This document shows, one piece after another, positions 60,621 to 64,000 of a stretch of DNA of 64,000 bases. Under the pieces are notes generated by a model. It worked only from the letters and a program-made list of their open reading frames with translations. It ran no database searches and was not told where the DNA came from. Each line of letters opens with the position of its first letter. Position 1 is the first letter of the stretch. Both the position numbers and the translations under genes were made by a program. Origin of the DNA: Mauremys mutica (taxonomy: Eukaryota; Chordata; Testudines; Geoemydidae); assembly GCF_020497125.1 (NCBI RefSeq), contig NC_059081.1:21485105-21549104 (forward strand). The letters are read 5' to 3'.

Positions 60621-60841
60621 CAGGGGTTCTCAAACTGGGGGTCGGGACCCCTCAGGCTGTCATGAGGTTATTACGTGGGGGGGTCACAAGCTGTCAGCCT
60701 CCACCCCAAACCCCACTTTGTATCCAGCATTTATAATGGTGTTAAATATATACAAATATGTTTTTAATGTATACGGGGGAGTCGCACTCAGAGGCTTGCT
60801 ATGCGAAAGGGGTCGCCAGTACAAAAGTCTGAGAATCCTTG
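60621..60841. mobile_element. hAT-type element (CAGGGGTTCTCAAACTG family)
   Basis: Starts CAGGGGTTCTCAAACTGG and ends GTCTGAGAATCCTTG. The flanking 8-mers CTCTTGTG (60613-60620) and CTCTTGTA (60842-60849) match at 7 of 8. The inside (GAGGTTATTACGTGGG, CCAGCATTTATAATGGTG, CACTCAGAGGCTTGC) fits a widespread short amniote hAT derivative. No transposase. Confidence 0.85.
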
Positions 60842-61094
60842 CTCTTGTATGACTACATATGAAAGAAAGGTGTGCTATTTTATATTTATTATTTTTAGGT
60901 TCCCAAAAATGTACTAGGCGCCTTTTAAAAAAACAAAACAAAACAAACAAATATAAACAGTAAGGACATAGTCTCTGACTTAAGAGCATGCAATCGAAAT
61001 TCAGCACAACACAAATGAAGATAACATGCCAGAGAAACAAATGGGGAAGGAAGAGAAGAGGATGGGCAAAGGTATCAAGAGATACCATTTTTGC

Positions 61095-61380
61095 TCAATG
61101 GGAGATTGCCTACATGCAGAAATGGAACACGTTTAAATCGCTATAAAAACTGATTTAGTTAACACAGTGTTCTGTGTGGATATATTTAAGGTTACAGGTG
61201 AAAGCTAAACAATATAACCAATTTTAAACCAGTTTAGAAGTGAAAGCTAAACTGATATGTCAGGTTTAAATTGATGTCGGAGTGTCCACACAGAGTTGTA
61301 GCAGTTTAATTAAATCATTTTAAAACCACACCTTTCATGGTGCAACTTTGTGTGAAGACTAGGTCTAAAGGAAGTGCAAC
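61095..61380. mobile_element. MITE-like palindromic element (TTTAAACTGGTTTAA type)
   Basis: Repeated and inverted phrases such as AACCAGTTTTAAACCAG-like stretches, GTTTAAATTGATG and GTGTCCACACAGAGTTG, ending GTGTGAAGACTAGGTC. It resembles a common reptile MITE; boundaries are uncertain and no duplication was found. Confidence 0.45.
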
Positions 61381-64000
61381 CAGAATTATTTGCGGGAAGT
61401 TCTATGTTCTGTGTTATACAGGACAGGAGGTCAGACTAGATAATCACAATTTGGGCTTGGAATCTATGAACATGTTATGTTAGTGGGTCAGTTACCTTAT
61501 TTATGTGTAGGAAAGGGGGTACTAGGTGTGGAATGCGGGGTCCCTCTGACTTTTTGTAAGCAAAAAATGAGTACATGATTTTTAGCCCCCAGTTCAACAA
61601 AGCACTTAAGCACATGATTATAGTTAAGTAGGAGATTAAATTACTATTGACCTATACTCTGGCACTCTGCAGGAACCATTTGCCACACTGGGCCAAATTG
61701 TACCCCATGCAACTGTTTCCTCTATGAATTAAGGCTCTGAAATATTTTAATCTGTGAAAAATCACTGCAAGTTTAAATGGATGTTGTGAGCTGGATAACT
61801 TTAGGATACCCAGGCTCTTCGGGTCAAATTCTGACTGGATTTAAAGACTACACAATTTGAGTGAACATAGTGTGGTTACATTGATGTATGCCCGGGCAGA
61901 ATTACTACTAACTTTAAAAAAAAAACCATGAAATAGATGGAGAACAATTTAAGATGTCAGTTACAAATAAAGTGGCAAAAACATGTAAATGTTAAGCTAC
62001 AGACGTAATCCACACTGCAACTTTAGAATACTCCAAAACTAACCCCATAATCTAGCTATTATTTCCTTCCAGAGAGGTAATGTTTTCTAGTGGGAACATT
62101 AGAACACTGGGAGTTTGATCTCCAGAGTTCTCCTCCATGTCTACAAGTCACTCATTCTGACCTTGGACGCAAGCTGTTCTTATCAAAATTTTACAAACTG
62201 TCTATTAAATTTTTGAGTGCCTTGCTTTTTGAGTGGGTGTCTCAGGATAGGGACTTTAGAAACATCCCCTCTTCCTTATTTTTTTCACATTAACCTTCTG
62301 CAGAATAGGGATGTACAAGCCTTAATTGTAAAGCACTTTTAGATCATTGGGCGAAAAGTGCTACTTAAGGACAAAACATTATGACATATGTAGATGCATG
62401 TGCCTAAAGCACAGTTTCTCAAATTAAGAAGTATCTGCTTCTTCAAAGGGAGGCAAAAACAAGATAAGGAAATGGACAAGTACAATATGACCAAACAAAA
62501 TGTTTGCTGGTAGAAACTGATTCCCTTCATTCATGCTATTTATACCTGTATAATGCAAGGACTCAAAATACCTTTTCACTATTTCGTGGAGAGGAATGTT
62601 CTGAAATTAGAGCAGCTCTGGTTTGAAAAAAAAATAGAATTACGACACTAGTAAAAGACTTACATAGCTTACAATCGCAGTTTTCAATTTTAAATGTTCC
62701 ATATTGTTTGTGGTTTATTCCAACACACAGAAACTCAGAGTTTTGTTGATACCCAGGTAAAGTTTCAGGGCTAGAACCTGGTCACAGTAAAGCTAGTTGA
62801 GGTTTTGCCACTGACTTCAAAGAAACCATCATGGACAATGGACTCAGCTTTTACAACCTCAGACACCAGAACAGATTTGCACAAGTTTGTGACCCACTAG
62901 AGCAAAACAGGCTCAAATAATAGTTCTATTCCTGGCTCTGCCAGTGCCTTGCTGGGTGACATTGGGCAAGTCACTTTGCCTCTGTTTCCCCAGCTGTAAA
63001 ATGCTGACCTCCTTTGTGAGAAGCTTTGAAATCTCTGGATGAAGAGTGCTATAAGAGAAATTGGAGTGCAAAATACAGTTTCATAATTTTTTTTAAATAT
63101 TTTAATTAGAGTTGGTTTTGTTATTGAAATTTTAGGGTTCAATAAGCAAGACTCAAAACAAGACAAACCTGAAACTCGGGTAGTACAAACCTGGGGAGGG
63201 TCTCATTTGCATAAAACCCTGAGGAAGAAAACTGCTGAGTCTCACATAAGTATTTACAACATTTATTTTGTAAATTCAATGTACATAGGAACTCATACAT
63301 TAAAATGAGCCTCCTTCCCTTTGTTGCAATGCTTCTCCCCCATTCTGGCCAATTGGAAAGACAGTAAGCCATTTTGAACTAGCGCTTAACATGGTATCAT
63401 CATTGTTATTTTTTCTCCTTAATCCTAATGGTCACAGTTGTGTTTCCATAAATGCCTTTGTGCAAGAATTTTGTGCTTAAGTCCTGAAGCAAACTGATGA
63501 ATTGGGAAGCATCATGCAATGGTACTAAGAACTTTGAAAAAGAAGATTTAAGCAGCACTAAAACCCGGTAAATCTAGCTTGTGTTATTGTTTAATACTTT
63601 GAGTTACTGCTACTCTTTTGAAGTATAATAAAAGTTTTCAAAGCACTGCTATAATAATTATCAGGTTTGCAAATTGATCAAGAATTTCCTTTTGATGACT
63701 TTGAACACCTGCAAATCCAGGCAATGTTGTTATCTGCTCATTTCTCGTTTTTAAAATCCCTTCTTGCTGCTTTTGATTAGTGTTCAGATAGGGCTGATCT
63801 CCTGATGTGCCTCACCTCATTGAGAGCTTAAGACAAATTTACTGGACTACACATTGCTCAGGAAAGTCTTGCTTTAATCTTTGAGTGCTTCTGTCAATCT
63901 CACCTGAGCAAACTGAAAGGAAATGATGTGTATGTCTAAAACTCTGAGCAAGGCAAAACTTAACTTAATTAGCTGGGGTTACATTCAAAATGTGCATAAA
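61381..64000. other. Intron without genes; CR1 tail and MIR remnants
   Basis: At about 61411-61475 the plus strand carries a CR1 3' tail (ACAGGAGGTCAGACTAGATAATCA). A MIR-type SINE lies at about 62918-63060 (CTGGCTCTGCCAGTGCCTTGCTGGGTGACATTGGGCAAGTCAC). A weak SINE-like piece lies near 62280-62370. No exon recognised. Confidence 0.55.

Larger units (their letters stand above)
15482..64000 (-). other. LRP1B: LRP1B intron upstream of the class A exon (partial)
   Basis: This intron ends at the CAG acceptor (15482-15484). It continues beyond the right edge, where exon 1 and the promoter are expected. No signal-peptide exon was recognised. All convincing features inside it are transposable elements, listed separately; the rest is AT-rich intronic sequence with short decayed repeats. 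Confidence 0.75.

Overview
This window looks like a piece of a turtle (testudine) genome. It holds one recognisable host exon in about 64 kb of intron and mobile-element sequence. The exon, at 15359-15481 on the minus strand, encodes a single LDL-receptor class A repeat. It closely matches my recollection of the first class A repeat of LRP1B, just after the signal peptide. It has a strong acceptor, a perfect GTAAGT donor and phase-1 boundaries. The window therefore probably spans parts of two very large LRP1B introns: the upstream intron at 15482-64000 and the downstream intron at 1-15358. The turtle assignment rests on the mix of CR1 LINEs, Penelope-like 3' tails, DIRS-like gag debris, several hAT families with 8-bp target duplications, 'TCTACAC'-type MITEs and MIR-type SINEs. 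No single marker proves it.

Layout. Positions 1-3649 are an endogenous retrovirus on the minus strand, in the same sense as LRP1B. Its two LTR copies match base for base over about 907 bp apart from one A in a homopolymer, so it is a very recent insertion. Its interior is only about 1.7 kb. It holds an unrecognised ORF in the gag position and an Env transmembrane-like 3' end, with no pol. Positions 3838-15358 are intron with a Penelope-like tail, a plus-strand CR1 fragment (6390-7420), a polypurine tract, a small hAT-like element, a 'TCTACAC' MITE and a MIR. The LRP1B exon follows. Positions 15482-35000 are mostly unremarkable AT-rich intron with two GC-rich hAT elements (21822 and 24271), a MITE with a large palindrome (21222-21530) and a LINE 3' end (29191-29690).

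Positions 35091-37035 hold a pogo/Tigger-like element and a hAT carrying C-rich minisatellite. Positions 42870-45000 hold a CR1 reverse-transcriptase fragment, MITE debris and a hAT. Positions 46986-50470 are a composite repeat block: hAT, gag-like debris interrupted by another TIR element, and a repeat with ~94-bp tandem units. Positions 51630-55403 hold a Penelope-like insertion with a 12-bp duplication, two more hATs and a solo LTR that itself contains a hAT. Positions 58755-60841 hold a long minus-strand CR1, another Penelope-like tail with a 12-bp duplication and a hAT.

There is no operon, CRISPR array, RNA gene or obviously new gene system. The most notable signals are the young sense-oriented, pol-less retrovirus inside LRP1B and the hammerhead-ribozyme-like fold kept in all three Penelope-like tails. 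Element family names are recalled, not database-checked. Coordinates of old repeats are approximate, except where a target-site duplication fixes them.
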